The translations under genes were made by a program, and so were the position numbers. Shown here one piece after another: positions 16,079 to 25,278 of a stretch of 64,000 bases of DNA. The DNA lies in assembly GCA_016709965.1 (NCBI GenBank), contig JADJLT010000001.1, positions 1,447,001 to 1,511,000 on the forward strand, read 5' to 3'. The stretch is from Betaproteobacteria bacterium. Lineage in GTDB: Bacteria; Pseudomonadota; Gammaproteobacteria; Burkholderiales; Rhodocyclaceae. Each line of letters begins with the position of its first letter. The first letter of the stretch is position 1. Below the pieces are notes generated by a model. It ran no database searches. It was not told the DNA's origin and was given only the letters and a program-made list of their open reading frames with translations.

Positions 16079-17647
16079 ATGGAAGAACAAGAAAACACAA
16101 GTGGCGAGGGGCAAACCCAGGCATCCCTATTCCGGGCCGCTGAATACGTGCGTATGTCGACCGAGCACCAGCAGTACTCAACCGAAAATCAGGCCGACAA
16201 GATTCGTGAATATGCAGCCCGACGCGGCATCGAAATCATCAAGACCTACACTGATGCCGGCAAGAGTGGTCTGCGCATCGATGGCAGGCAGGCACTGCAG
16301 CAGCTAATCAAGGATGTCGAAGCCGGGGTGGCGGACTTCCAGATCATCCTGGTCTACGACGTCAGCCGCTGGGGGCGTTTCCAGGATGCCGATGAGAGTG
16401 CTTACTACGAGTACATCTGCCGTCGTGCCGGCATTCAGGTCGCTTACTGTGCTGAGCAGTTCGAGAACGATGGCTCACCGGTCTCGACCATCGTCAAAGG
16501 CGTCAAACGGGCAATGGCTGGTGAATACAGCCGGGAACTATCGACCAAGGTATTCGCTGGCCAGTGCCGACTGATCGAACTCGGCTATCGCCAGGGCGGC
16601 CCGGCCGGCTATGGCCTGCGCCGCATCCTGGTCGATCAGAACGGATCAGTGAAAAGCGAGCTTGCGCGCGGCGAGCACAAGAGCCTGCAGACCGACCGCG
16701 TCATCCTGATGCCCGGCCCGGACGACGAGGTTCGCACCGTCAATCTGATCTACCAATGGTTTATCGATCACGGCATCTCGACATCCGAGATCGCCGGCCG
16801 CCTGAACGGCATGAAGGTGAAAACCGACCTGGGACGCGAATGGACCCGTGCCACCGTCCAGGAAATCCTGACCAATGAGAAGTACATCGGCAACAACGTC
16901 TACAACCGGATCTCCTTCAAGCTCAAGAAAACGAGGGTCGCCAATCCCAGTGAGATGTGGATCAAAAAGGAAGCGGCCTTCGAGCCCATCGTTCAACCTG
17001 ACTTGTTTTACACGGCACAGGGAATTATCCGAGAACGGAATCGGCGCTATAGCGACGAGGAGTTGATCGAGCGACTGCGTGCCCTCTACGAGAATCGCGG
17101 GCTCCTGTCAGGATTGATCATCGACGAGACCGAAAACATGCCTTCGGCCGCTGTCTATATGAATCGCTTTGGCAGTCTGATACGCGCCTACCAGATGGTC
17201 GGCTTTACGCCCGACCGGGACTATCACTACCTGGAGGTCAATCGCCTCCTGCGCCGAATTCATCCTGTCATCGTGGCAGACACGGAGGCGCAAATCAGAG
17301 AAATTGGCGGACAGGTCGTCCGCGATCCGGCGACCGATCTGCTACGAGTCAATCAAGAGTTCAGCGTTTCAGTGGTGGTGGTTCGCTGCCACACCACCGA
17401 GGCCGGCGGTCATCGGTGGAAGGTCCGTTTCGATACCAGCCTGCGGCCGGACATCACAGTGGCGGTGCGCCTGGACCATTCCAACCAAACCGCCCTCGAT
17501 TACTACCTCCTGCCGCAACTGGATTTCGGCCAACCACGCATCAGCTTGGCTGAACACAATGGAATCGAGTTCGAGAGTTACCGGTTCGACAGCCTGGATT
17601 TCCTCTATGGCATGGCCGAACGCATACGGGTTAGGAGAGCCGCATGA
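16079..17647 (+). CDS. Large serine recombinase
   Basis: This 522-residue site-specific recombinase has an N-terminal resolvase domain (about 20-170) with the nucleophile Ser in AAEYVRMSTEHQQYSTENQ and the arginine cluster LVYDVSRWGRF. A 'recombinase' DNA-binding domain (about 190-300: GYRQGGPAGYGLRR, VNLIYQWFIDHGISTSEIAGRLN, WTRATVQEILTNEKYIGNN) follows, with a long C-terminal domain. This architecture is typical of phage-type and ICE-type large serine integrases. ATG 16079 is preferred because an upstream frame (to 15959) has no conserved sequence. Its stop overlaps the first ParB-like gene by 4 bases (ATGA), so the genes are translationally coupled. Confidence 0.88.
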   Translation: MEEQENTSGEGQTQASLFRAAEYVRMSTEHQQYSTENQADKIREYAARRGIEIIKTYTDAGKSGLRIDGRQALQQLIKDVEAGVADFQIILVYDVSRWGRFQDADESAYYEYICRRAGIQVAYCAEQFENDGSPVSTIVKGVKRAMAGEYSRELSTKVFAGQCRLIELGYRQGGPAGYGLRRILVDQNGSVKSELARGEHKSLQTDRVILMPGPDDEVRTVNLIYQWFIDHGISTSEIAGRLNGMKVKTDLGREWTRATVQEILTNEKYIGNNVYNRISFKLKKTRVANPSEMWIKKEAAFEPIVQPDLFYTAQGIIRERNRRYSDEELIERLRALYENRGLLSGLIIDETENMPSAAVYMNRFGSLIRAYQMVGFTPDRDYHYLEVNRLLRRIHPVIVADTEAQIREIGGQVVRDPATDLLRVNQEFSVSVVVVRCHTTEAGGHRWKVRFDTSLRPDITVAVRLDHSNQTALDYYLLPQLDFGQPRISLAEHNGIEFESYRFDSLDFLYGMAERIRVRRAA

Positions 17648-18546
17648 ATAAAGAGTGCCCATCCAGCAACTTGCAAATGATCCCGATCGACAAAATCGAG
17701 GTACTCAACTCGCGTGACCGCAATGGAAAGGTATTCGCGGATATCGTGGGCAATATCAAGAATATCGGCCTGAAAAAACCCATCACCGTGACACCGCGAA
17801 CCGACGCGGCTGGCAATGAAAAATTCTTGCTGATTTGCGGTGAGGGCAGACTTAACGCATTCAAAGCACTGGGCGAAACGACGATTCCAGCGATGGTGGT
17901 CGAAGTCAGTGATGAAGACGCTTTCATCATGAGTCTGGCTGAAAACATTGCTCGCCGCCAAGGACGTACTCTGGAACTGCTGGCAGGCATTGAAAAACTG
18001 CGTGACCAAGGCTACGACAAGAAAGCGATCGCGCTGAAAACAGGCCTCGGAGAGGACTACATCTATGGCATTTTGCAACTACTCAAAAATGGTGAAGAGC
18101 GACTGCTGATTGCAGTCGAACAAGGACGTATTCCACTCAACGCCGCCTTGACCATTGCAGGTGCCGGCAGCAACGACAAGGATATCCAAGCGGCTCTGCA
18201 GGAGGCGTATGAGAACGGCCAGTTGCGCGGCAATCACCTGATTCAGGCGCGCAAGGTGATTGAGAAACGAAGGTCTCTGGGGCGGGCCATTGCCCGAGGA
18301 ATGCCTCGAAATGTTCCGGATGTCACCTCGTCTAGCCTAGTCCGCACCTACCAAAAGGAGGTCGATCGCCAAAAGCTCATGGTCAAGAAAGCAGAATTCG
18401 CGCAGCAGCGATTGCTGTTTGTGGTGGAAGCGATGCGCCATCTCCTCGCTGACGAAAACTTCACTAATTTGCTTCGTGCTGAAGGGCTAGAGTCATTGCC
18501 GAAGCACATCGCTGAACGCGTTTGGCCCGGAGGGAACGCTGCATGA
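17644..18546 (+). CDS. ParB/RepB-like partition protein 1
   Basis: This 300-residue protein has a ParB N-terminal domain (DKIEVLNSRDRN..., LLICGEGRLNAFKALGETTIPAMV, SLAENIARR) followed by a helix-turn-helix (YDKKAIALKTGLGEDYIYGILQLL) and a C-terminal region like the RepB plasmid-partition family. It probably binds specific DNA sites near the module. Four-base ATGA overlaps with the recombinase before it and ParB-like gene 2 after it show a coupled operon. Having two ParB paralogues and no ParA is unusual for partition and fits a recombination-accessory role instead. Confidence 0.85.
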   Translation: MNKECPSSNLQMIPIDKIEVLNSRDRNGKVFADIVGNIKNIGLKKPITVTPRTDAAGNEKFLLICGEGRLNAFKALGETTIPAMVVEVSDEDAFIMSLAENIARRQGRTLELLAGIEKLRDQGYDKKAIALKTGLGEDYIYGILQLLKNGEERLLIAVEQGRIPLNAALTIAGAGSNDKDIQAALQEAYENGQLRGNHLIQARKVIEKRRSLGRAIARGMPRNVPDVTSSSLVRTYQKEVDRQKLMVKKAEFAQQRLLFVVEAMRHLLADENFTNLLRAEGLESLPKHIAERVWPGGNAA

Positions 18547-19424
18547 CTCAAATGCACCTCGGCTTTATTCCTGAACCCATTACGGTTGCATTTGACAAGT
18601 TGCTGCCATCACGCAAACCGCCAGAAGGTCTTGCACACTCCCGGAAATTTAAGCAGATCGTTGCATCCATCGATGCCATCGGCTTGATTGAACCCCTGAC
18701 CATCGCCAAAGCGGACAAGGACACCGGCATGTACTTGCTGTTGGATGGGCATATTCGCATGTTCGCGCTCCAGGAATTGGGGTTCAGCAGTGCACTGTCT
18801 CTGGTCGCCAAAGACGATGAGAGTTACACCTACAACAACCGAATCAACCGGCTGTCGACTATTCAGGAGCATTTCATGATCCGTCGCGCCGTGGAACGCG
18901 GCGTCACGCCTGAACGCTTGGCGAAATCGCTGGAACTGGACATCGAACACATCACCAAGAAAATCAACCTACTGGATGGCATTTGTGCCGAGGCGGTTCG
19001 ACTACTCAAGGACAAGCATTTCTCGGCCAATTTGAGCCCAGTACTGCGCAAGATGAAACCGACCCGACAAGTGGAGTGCGTGGAGCTGATGGTAGCCACC
19101 AACAACATTACTGTGTCTTACGCTCAGGCGCTGCTGGCGGCAACGCCCAGCAACATGCTGGTGAATGAGGGCGTGGCAAAGAAAGTAAAGGGCGTCACGC
19201 CCGATCAAATGGCAAAGATGGAGCGCGAAATGGCGAATCTCGAGGGGCAGTTCAAATTGGTCGAGCAGTCCTACGGTCAGGACGTTCTCAATCTGGTGCT
19301 TGCCAAGGGTTACTTGACCAAGTTGCTGGACAACGAAGCCGTGATCCGCTTTCTATCCCAAAACCATCCCGAAATCCTGCGCGAGTTTTCAGCCATCGTA
19401 CAAACGACGTCACTGGACAAATAG
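18543..19424 (+). CDS. ParB/RepB-like partition protein 2
   Basis: This 293-residue protein has a divergent ParB N-terminal domain (FKQIVASIDAIGLIEPLTI, YLLLDGHIRMFALQELGF, TYNNRINRL in place of the usual ENxxR), a helix-turn-helix (VTPERLAKSLELDIEHITKKINLL) and a C-terminal RepB-like domain. It overlaps the previous gene by ATGA. Its sequence differs enough from ParB 1 that the pair is an old duplication or a heteromeric complex. A hairpin terminator lies about 240 bases downstream. Confidence 0.85.
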   Translation: MTQMHLGFIPEPITVAFDKLLPSRKPPEGLAHSRKFKQIVASIDAIGLIEPLTIAKADKDTGMYLLLDGHIRMFALQELGFSSALSLVAKDDESYTYNNRINRLSTIQEHFMIRRAVERGVTPERLAKSLELDIEHITKKINLLDGICAEAVRLLKDKHFSANLSPVLRKMKPTRQVECVELMVATNNITVSYAQALLAATPSNMLVNEGVAKKVKGVTPDQMAKMEREMANLEGQFKLVEQSYGQDVLNLVLAKGYLTKLLDNEAVIRFLSQNHPEILREFSAIVQTTSLDK

Positions 19425-20032
19425 TGAATGCAATCTAACGCCAGACACGTACTCGAGCAATAACCAGCATCAAAAATCCCTCTATGTAGAGGGTCGTAGT
19501 GCTGCCCGCGTGGGCGATACGGTGATCTTTAACAATCCGGATGCATCAGGGTCGTCGCCTCCGAAACGGATGTCCTGTTTCTGCCCGTGATCGTGACGAC
19601 GGCTGACAGGCATGCCGCTGGCCTGCACATTCGTCTATGGTGGAGATGGATGAGCGAACAGCGGCACCTGGAATTTGTTGGGCAGGTGCCGTTTTCATCC
19701 ACACTGCTTTTCATGGTCGATAGCGCGAAGCTCCTGACGAGTCAGTTCCTTGAAGTAGCGGCGGGGATTGCCGCACATCCAGCAGCTGCAGGGCGTCATC
19801 AAGCTGTTGTATCGCTATACACAGCAGCAGATGCAATGCAATTTGTAAGCGCCTATATGTTGCTACATAACATTCGGGCCAATCAGAGAGGGTAATTAGT
19901 CTGTGGCATGCGGCTGCCCACCGATTAGGCAGCCAGCTTTAACTTGATTACGACGAAAGTACGTTTCTCTCATAGGTTCGGATGACATTCCGGTCGCGCT
20001 CTCCCAAATGGCAAACTGTAAAAACTTCAATC
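19425..20032. other. Intergenic region with a PAAR-like peptide remnant and terminator
   Basis: No complete gene is convincing here. A start-less plus-strand frame (about 19471-19592) reads SLYVEGRSAARVGDTVIFNN, close to the PAAR-repeat consensus, so it may be a decayed PAAR fragment. A terminator hairpin follows at 19662-19695. The rest to 20032 shows nothing recognisable. Confidence 0.35.
19662..19695 (+). terminator. Intrinsic terminator downstream of the ParB genes
   Basis: CGGCACCTG (19662-19670) pairs perfectly with CAGGTGCCG (19683-19691), followed by TTTT. Confidence 0.75.
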
Positions 20033-23000
20033 TCACGATTGAGTCCGGGCTGATGCAAAAAGGCCATTCGCGCTTTGCTGCCAAATATGCTGATAGACAA
20101 GTCCGGCCACTTCCTTCTTGTCATCCGCAGTGTATGGAGGCTCAGGTAACGCCATATAGACGTGATCAAGAATGAATACTTCAACCTCTGCTTGGGTTTG
20201 CTCTTTTTCAGTCCATTGCTCTAGCGGAGCGATCAGACGTTGAAGTTCGGCTAGCAGGTCTCTGCTCTCCTGTTTTATTTTCTCTCGCTCAGGTCCACTC
20301 AAGGACGCCTTACCCAGCAGATCAAATAGTGCGAGCTGATCTTCGGTTAAGCCCAATTCGACAGCCCGTCGCTGTTCATCATCTAGGCCACCCGCCAAGT
20401 CGATCAATTTGGCGAAGGTATCTTCAATGGTCGCCCGGTCCTTGTCCGCGTTATAGGCAGCTAGAATCTCCTGGTATTTCTTTTCATAGTTCATTCGTAG
20501 CGGATTATTGGCTAGCATCATTGCCAACTTCTCCTCGACGACCTTCCTGATATCCTCAATCACAGTCGCCTTGCGCCTGACCTTTTTGCTGAATTCGTCA
20601 CGCAGCTTTTCCATATTGATTTGCGACAAATCAACCATCAAGCCCTTTGCCTGATCCTCTCCCGGTGCTTGTGTAGCAATTGCCTGATTAACAATACGCT
20701 GCAACACCTTGATCAACTGGCTAACGTCGGATGTGTCGCGACGCTCGCTTAGCTTCTTGTAAATAGCCTCAATATTGTCGTGCCGCTCAGCATAGGTCAG
20801 AGCAGACGGTTCCACTAACAGCGCCTTGAAACGGCTGAACACGATCCGCGCCAAAATCTCGAAACGGCGCTTGGATTCGTCATCGGTGTAAACGGCTTCA
20901 ACAGCGTCAGCCAATAGCTGAATGCGTGCAAACCCTTTCGCTCCGATCAAGCGTGCAGGATCAAATCCCAGGCTCAGCAAATGCGCCTCCGTAACCGCGA
21001 TAGCATCCTGCAAGGCGACCACACGCTCTTCCAATGGCGCGACTATTTCCTCAGCGCCACCATCATCGCCCAACGCGTATTGAGCGAGGGCTTCTCGCAA
21101 GCTTTTCAGCATGCCGTTGTAGTCAACGATCAAACCAAAATCCTTGCCGGCATAACGCCGGTTGGCACGGGCAATTGCCTGCATCAGCGTGTGCGCCCGC
21201 ATCGGCTTATCAATGTAGAGCGTCGACAAGCATTCAACATCGAACCCGGTCAGCCACATGGCGCAGACAATCGCGATGCGAAAAGGATGCTGCGGGTTCT
21301 TGAAAGCAGATTCGACATCCACCCGCTTGCCGTCCGGAGTCTCAAAGCCCTGCTTCATGCAAGCCCGGTGCGGAATGATGTCGAAATGCCATTTTTTGAA
21401 GTCGGCTACTTCGTTTTGCGCCTCACTGATGATGATCTCGATGATTGTTTCATCCATCCAGGCCGCTTTTGCCAGCAGGCGATCACGTCTAGCATGCAGT
21501 TGCTGCCTCGCTTCTTCATCCGCTGCGGCAGCAATCTCAACCAATTTGGATTCCGCTTCTGCACGAACCAGATCAGCTTTCACTTTCCACTTGGGTCCGA
21601 CCAGCATCAGCATGCGGGCACAGGTAATCTTGTCGATGCAGACCAACATCGCCTTGCCCGCTTCCCAGCGTGTCGTGCAATGCTCAACAAAATCCGCAGC
21701 GATTCTCTCTAGGCGCTCGTCGGCGGTGATGACCTCATAGTCCTTGCCGAGCAGCTTTTCCAGCAGGGCAGTCTGGTCAGTATCAAGGTCGGCTGCATCG
21801 ACAGCACTGGCTATTTTTTCGTTCAGATCGAGCCGGGCCAAGCCAAGTTTCTCGCCCCGGTTTTCGTACACCAGCTTAACCGTTGCCCCATCCTCCTCGC
21901 TGCGTTTGAAATCGTAGCGGGAAACGTAATCACCAAAAATTCGCTTGGTCAGTTCGTCGTGCTTGAGCAACGGTGTGCCGGTGAAGCCGATAAAGGCCGC
22001 ATTAGGCAAGGCCAGCCGCATGTTACGGGCAAGTTTGCCAGCCTGAGTACGGTGCGCCTCATCCGAAATCACGATGATGTCGTCGCGATCGCTATAAGGC
22101 TCGCTCGCCTTCACTTCTTGATTGAATTTATGAATCAGGCTGAAGACGTATCGGTAATTCTGCTTGAGCAAACTTTCCAACTCTTTGCCCGATCCTGCAC
22201 GAGGCGTCTGATCGTCTGCCACCCCGCACCCAACAAATGTCTTGTAGATCTGGCTATCCAGGTCATCGCGGTCAGTCATTAGCACAAAAGTGAAATTACC
22301 CTCCACTGTGCGCCGGACCTTCTCAGCAAAGAAAGCCATGGAATACGACTTACCGCTGCCCTGTGTATGCCAGACAACGCCCAGCCGCCCTAGATCTGGG
22401 TGAGCCCGCTCAATAAGCTGCAAGGTCTGGGGTTCCTGTTCGGGTAGATAGGTGGGCGCCAGCGGCTCAGCGGCTATCGGATAGGACAATATCGACTCAT
22501 TGGCCGAAGGGTCGCCTCGTGACAATGGCAACTCGATCACACGATGCTTTAGTCGCTCGCCCAGCGGAAACTCACGCTTTAATGCCTCTTGCCGAACCAC
22601 CGCCGCTACCGCCTGGTTTACTCCCAGCAACTGATGGTTGCGTGCCACCACCTTGCGCACCGAACCAGCCTTAGAGGCATCAAACAAAATGAAATTTTCA
22701 ACGAGGTCGAGCAAGCGATCCTTGGCCAGCATGCCATTGAGCAACACCTCGGCAGCCAGGCTGCCCTTGTCCCGCTCATCTAGCCGCTTCCACTCGCCAA
22801 AATGTTCCCAGGCACTGGTGATTGAGCCATAGCGAGCGTTATGGCCATTGCTGACAATCACAAAAGCGTTATGGTGAAAGGCGTGGGCAATAACGTTTTC
22901 GTCGAGATAATCGCGTAAATTCCCGTCGAAGCCGGCGCGGATATTCTTGTAGACGGCTTTCAGTTCAATGAATACCAGCGGCAAGCCATTGACGAAACAA

Positions 23001-23470
23001 ACCAGATCGGCACGACGATTGTAGTTAGGGGTGCGCAACCCCGTTATTTTCAGTTCGCGCACAGCCAGGAAACGGTTGTTGCTCACTTCTCTGAAATCAA
23101 TCACCTTGGCTTGGGCATGCCGCAAGACGCCTTGGAGATCGTGATAGCTCACCGGCACACCATCGCGGATCAGACGGTAGAAAGCCTGATTGTGCTGGAG
23201 CAAGGAACGTGAATAATCGTGATAGGTGAGCTTGCTTATCGCTTCGTTGATCGCACTTTCTGGCAAGGCAGGATTGAATTTCGTCAGCGCAGCCCGTAGA
23301 TCACGCACCAACACGACATCGCGCTCGCTCGCCCGACCCAGCGTACCTTCAGGGCCAAAGACTTCCTTGTTCCACGCATAAACGTTATCCCAACCAAGCG
23401 CCTTTTCGAGATGATCGGCAAAGGTTTGCTGGACCAAGCGGTCTTCGTTGTTGATATCGGTATAGGCCAT
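20033..23470 (-). CDS. hsdR: Type I restriction enzyme, R (restriction/translocation) subunit
   Basis: HsdR translocates and cleaves DNA lacking the host methylation pattern, in complex with HsdM and HsdS. The 1145-residue protein has an N-terminal PD-(D/E)xK nuclease (RRADLVCFVNGLPLVFIELK), a Walker A motif (VVWHTQGSGKSYSM), the DEAH motif (IVISDEAHRTQ), motif III-like FIGFTGTPLL, and a C-terminal HsdR helical domain. It is separated from the AlbA_2 gene by a 167-bp gap that contains three TTTGGCTC repeats, so it may have its own promoter. It appears complete, with no frameshift. Confidence 0.95.
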   Translation of the reverse strand: MAYTDINNEDRLVQQTFADHLEKALGWDNVYAWNKEVFGPEGTLGRASERDVVLVRDLRAALTKFNPALPESAINEAISKLTYHDYSRSLLQHNQAFYRLIRDGVPVSYHDLQGVLRHAQAKVIDFREVSNNRFLAVRELKITGLRTPNYNRRADLVCFVNGLPLVFIELKAVYKNIRAGFDGNLRDYLDENVIAHAFHHNAFVIVSNGHNARYGSITSAWEHFGEWKRLDERDKGSLAAEVLLNGMLAKDRLLDLVENFILFDASKAGSVRKVVARNHQLLGVNQAVAAVVRQEALKREFPLGERLKHRVIELPLSRGDPSANESILSYPIAAEPLAPTYLPEQEPQTLQLIERAHPDLGRLGVVWHTQGSGKSYSMAFFAEKVRRTVEGNFTFVLMTDRDDLDSQIYKTFVGCGVADDQTPRAGSGKELESLLKQNYRYVFSLIHKFNQEVKASEPYSDRDDIIVISDEAHRTQAGKLARNMRLALPNAAFIGFTGTPLLKHDELTKRIFGDYVSRYDFKRSEEDGATVKLVYENRGEKLGLARLDLNEKIASAVDAADLDTDQTALLEKLLGKDYEVITADERLERIAADFVEHCTTRWEAGKAMLVCIDKITCARMLMLVGPKWKVKADLVRAEAESKLVEIAAAADEEARQQLHARRDRLLAKAAWMDETIIEIIISEAQNEVADFKKWHFDIIPHRACMKQGFETPDGKRVDVESAFKNPQHPFRIAIVCAMWLTGFDVECLSTLYIDKPMRAHTLMQAIARANRRYAGKDFGLIVDYNGMLKSLREALAQYALGDDGGAEEIVAPLEERVVALQDAIAVTEAHLLSLGFDPARLIGAKGFARIQLLADAVEAVYTDDESKRRFEILARIVFSRFKALLVEPSALTYAERHDNIEAIYKKLSERRDTSDVSQLIKVLQRIVNQAIATQAPGEDQAKGLMVDLSQINMEKLRDEFSKKVRRKATVIEDIRKVVEEKLAMMLANNPLRMNYEKKYQEILAAYNADKDRATIEDTFAKLIDLAGGLDDEQRRAVELGLTEDQLALFDLLGKASLSGPEREKIKQESRDLLAELQRLIAPLEQWTEKEQTQAEVEVFILDHVYMALPEPPYTADDKKEVAGLVYQHIWQQSANGLFASARTQS

Positions 23471-23497
23471 GGGTGATTAGCTCGGATATTGGCTTAG

Positions 23498-23628
23498 ATT
23501 TGGCTCATTAGGAACGCACTGAAACATTGGAAAAAACATAGGAAACAACTGGATACGAACGCATTTGCAAATCATTTGGCTCAGAATAGCCGACCGATTA
23601 GCCCGATTTGGATACATTCGAGCCAAAT
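23498..23628. promoter_or_regulatory. Repeated ATTTGGCTC boxes upstream of hsdR
   Basis: ATTTGGCTC occurs at 23498-23506 and 23574-23582, and inverted (GAGCCAAAT) at 23620-23628. All three are in the 167-bp gap upstream of hsdR. This suggests a regulator-binding region controlling the nuclease subunit separately from hsdM-hsdS. Confidence 0.35.
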
Positions 23629-23637
23629 GAAGATGGG

Positions 23638-25278
23638 TCATTTCTTTGCAGCCAGACGATAGCGCGCCCCGTTGCGCTGCCCATCCATGACTACAGCAGC
23701 GAGGCTGACCAGTTCTGCCAGTGCACGTTTTAGTTGCGAGCGGTTCACTTCCTGGCCAATGCGTTGGCTAATTTCGCCAATTTTCGAATTTGGATAGCGA
23801 CGCAAATCCTCACGAACAAGCTCCAGCAAACGGTGAGGCTCAATGCGGAGCAGCGTTGTCGGAACCTTGAGTTCAGAACCACGCAGCAAGCTCGGATCGA
23901 TAAAATAGCGTGTTCCTTGCGTACGGCCGCTGCTCTGTACCAAGGAAAACGACTGTAAGCGCCCGAGCCAGACTGCCAGGGCATCAGCCCCTTCTGTTTC
24001 CAGCATCCCACCTAACTCTCTGGCCGTCATCCCTTCCGATTGGGCTAAGACGCCGAGCGTGATTCGCTCGCGCTGAGTCAATTGAAAGCGTTCGTCCGCT
24101 TCCGTAAGCAAGCGCATCACCTCAGGCTTCAAGATACGACGTTGGATTGTCACCTTGACCCAATCAGCCCCCTCCTCCGGCACGGGCGCCGGGCGCCCCT
24201 GCGACAACAGGCGGTCATAAATCAGGTCAAAACCGCTACCCTCACGCTCCATCAACCCTAGGTCATGGAAGACACGGGCCAGTCCGTCGTTACGACGCCG
24301 ACTAGCATGCAGGATATTGCGTGGCGTCACACCCAACGGCAGACGGCCAGGATTCACTACCTCCAGGCGCTCTGGATGGAGATTCAGGTAAATATCACCC
24401 TGCTGGGTGTAGGGGCGATGTACCAACGCATTGACCAGCAACTCGCGCACCACCTTCTCGTCGTAAGCTGGCACGCTGCGCCGATATAAGCCCTCGGCAA
24501 CCTCGTAACTCTCACGAAAATCTGGCACATCGCGCCAGATCGAATCAACTAGTTCGACCGGTGACAACGCACAATCGTCCCAGACCCACTTGTTGACCTT
24601 TTTTCCTTGCTCGTCGTACTTGATCGCCTGAACAAGTGGAGCAGTACCCAGCGCACGCCGATCGGCAGCAGTCCCAAGCAGTAGCACACCTAGGCGGGTC
24701 AGCGTAGCCCCCTGCGCCAAACCATAATGGGTCAGCAATTCATCAGCGGCTTTTTCCTTGACCGATGCTTTCACCCGATCAGATTTATCAATTGCCAGGA
24801 TGAAGTGAGCCAATTTGGTTGCATCAGTTGCATCCCGAGCTACGCCACTATCCATCGACTCCCAAGGGCGGCCCGGTCGCTCATTGGCCAAACGCAGCAC
24901 GTCATCACCCAACACCGGTTGGCAAGTATCGCCAACTCGCAAAAAATAACGCCCCTCGCTTGTCGAAGCAACGCTTGGCGAACGATCAATCACCAACTCA
25001 ATGAATTCGCCACCGTTGTCGGCACGCTTCAGAATGGGCAACGCCTGCACATTCACCGTCAACTCACCGATACGCTTGCGCAACCGATCAATTAATTCTT
25101 GAGGAACCAATTGCCCAACCGGCGGAAGCACCTCGCCATCTTCAATACCGATTAGCAAGCGACCGCCAGTGCCATTGGCGAAGCATACGCAATCCTTCGC
25201 CAGCTCAGCCCAATCGGCAGTCTTGCCGGTTATAGTCCGGAGCGATTTCAAGTCGGTATGTTGATCCTCAATGGTCAT
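23638..25278 (-). CDS. AlbA_2 (Schlafen-like) domain ATP-binding protein with winged helices
   Basis: This 546-residue protein opens with an AlbA_2/Schlafen-type domain (TADWAELAKDCVCFANGTGGRLLIGIEDGEV), continues with the RecG-like C-terminal ATP-binding domain (RSVPAYDEKVVRELLVNALVHRPYTQQGDIYLNLHPERLEVVNPG), and ends with winged-helix regions. Such proteins are frequent guests inside type I R-M loci. Its start overlaps the end of the DUF262 gene by 4 bases. A role in regulating or extending the R-M system (sensing or nuclease activity) is plausible, but the exact function is unknown. Confidence 0.82.
   Translation of the reverse strand: MTIEDQHTDLKSLRTITGKTADWAELAKDCVCFANGTGGRLLIGIEDGEVLPPVGQLVPQELIDRLRKRIGELTVNVQALPILKRADNGGEFIELVIDRSPSVASTSEGRYFLRVGDTCQPVLGDDVLRLANERPGRPWESMDSGVARDATDATKLAHFILAIDKSDRVKASVKEKAADELLTHYGLAQGATLTRLGVLLLGTAADRRALGTAPLVQAIKYDEQGKKVNKWVWDDCALSPVELVDSIWRDVPDFRESYEVAEGLYRRSVPAYDEKVVRELLVNALVHRPYTQQGDIYLNLHPERLEVVNPGRLPLGVTPRNILHASRRRNDGLARVFHDLGLMEREGSGFDLIYDRLLSQGRPAPVPEEGADWVKVTIQRRILKPEVMRLLTEADERFQLTQRERITLGVLAQSEGMTARELGGMLETEGADALAVWLGRLQSFSLVQSSGRTQGTRYFIDPSLLRGSELKVPTTLLRIEPHRLLELVREDLRRYPNSKIGEISQRIGQEVNRSQLKRALAELVSLAAVVMDGQRNGARYRLAAKK

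Noticed and set aside
17644..19424. Plasmid ParAB partition locus
   Set aside because: Two ParB-like proteins but no ParA ATPase; the genes are coupled to a serine recombinase instead.
19587..19895. 102-codon plus-strand frame after the ParB genes
   Set aside because: It spans a clear terminator hairpin (19662-19695), has no ribosome-binding site and no recognisable sequence.
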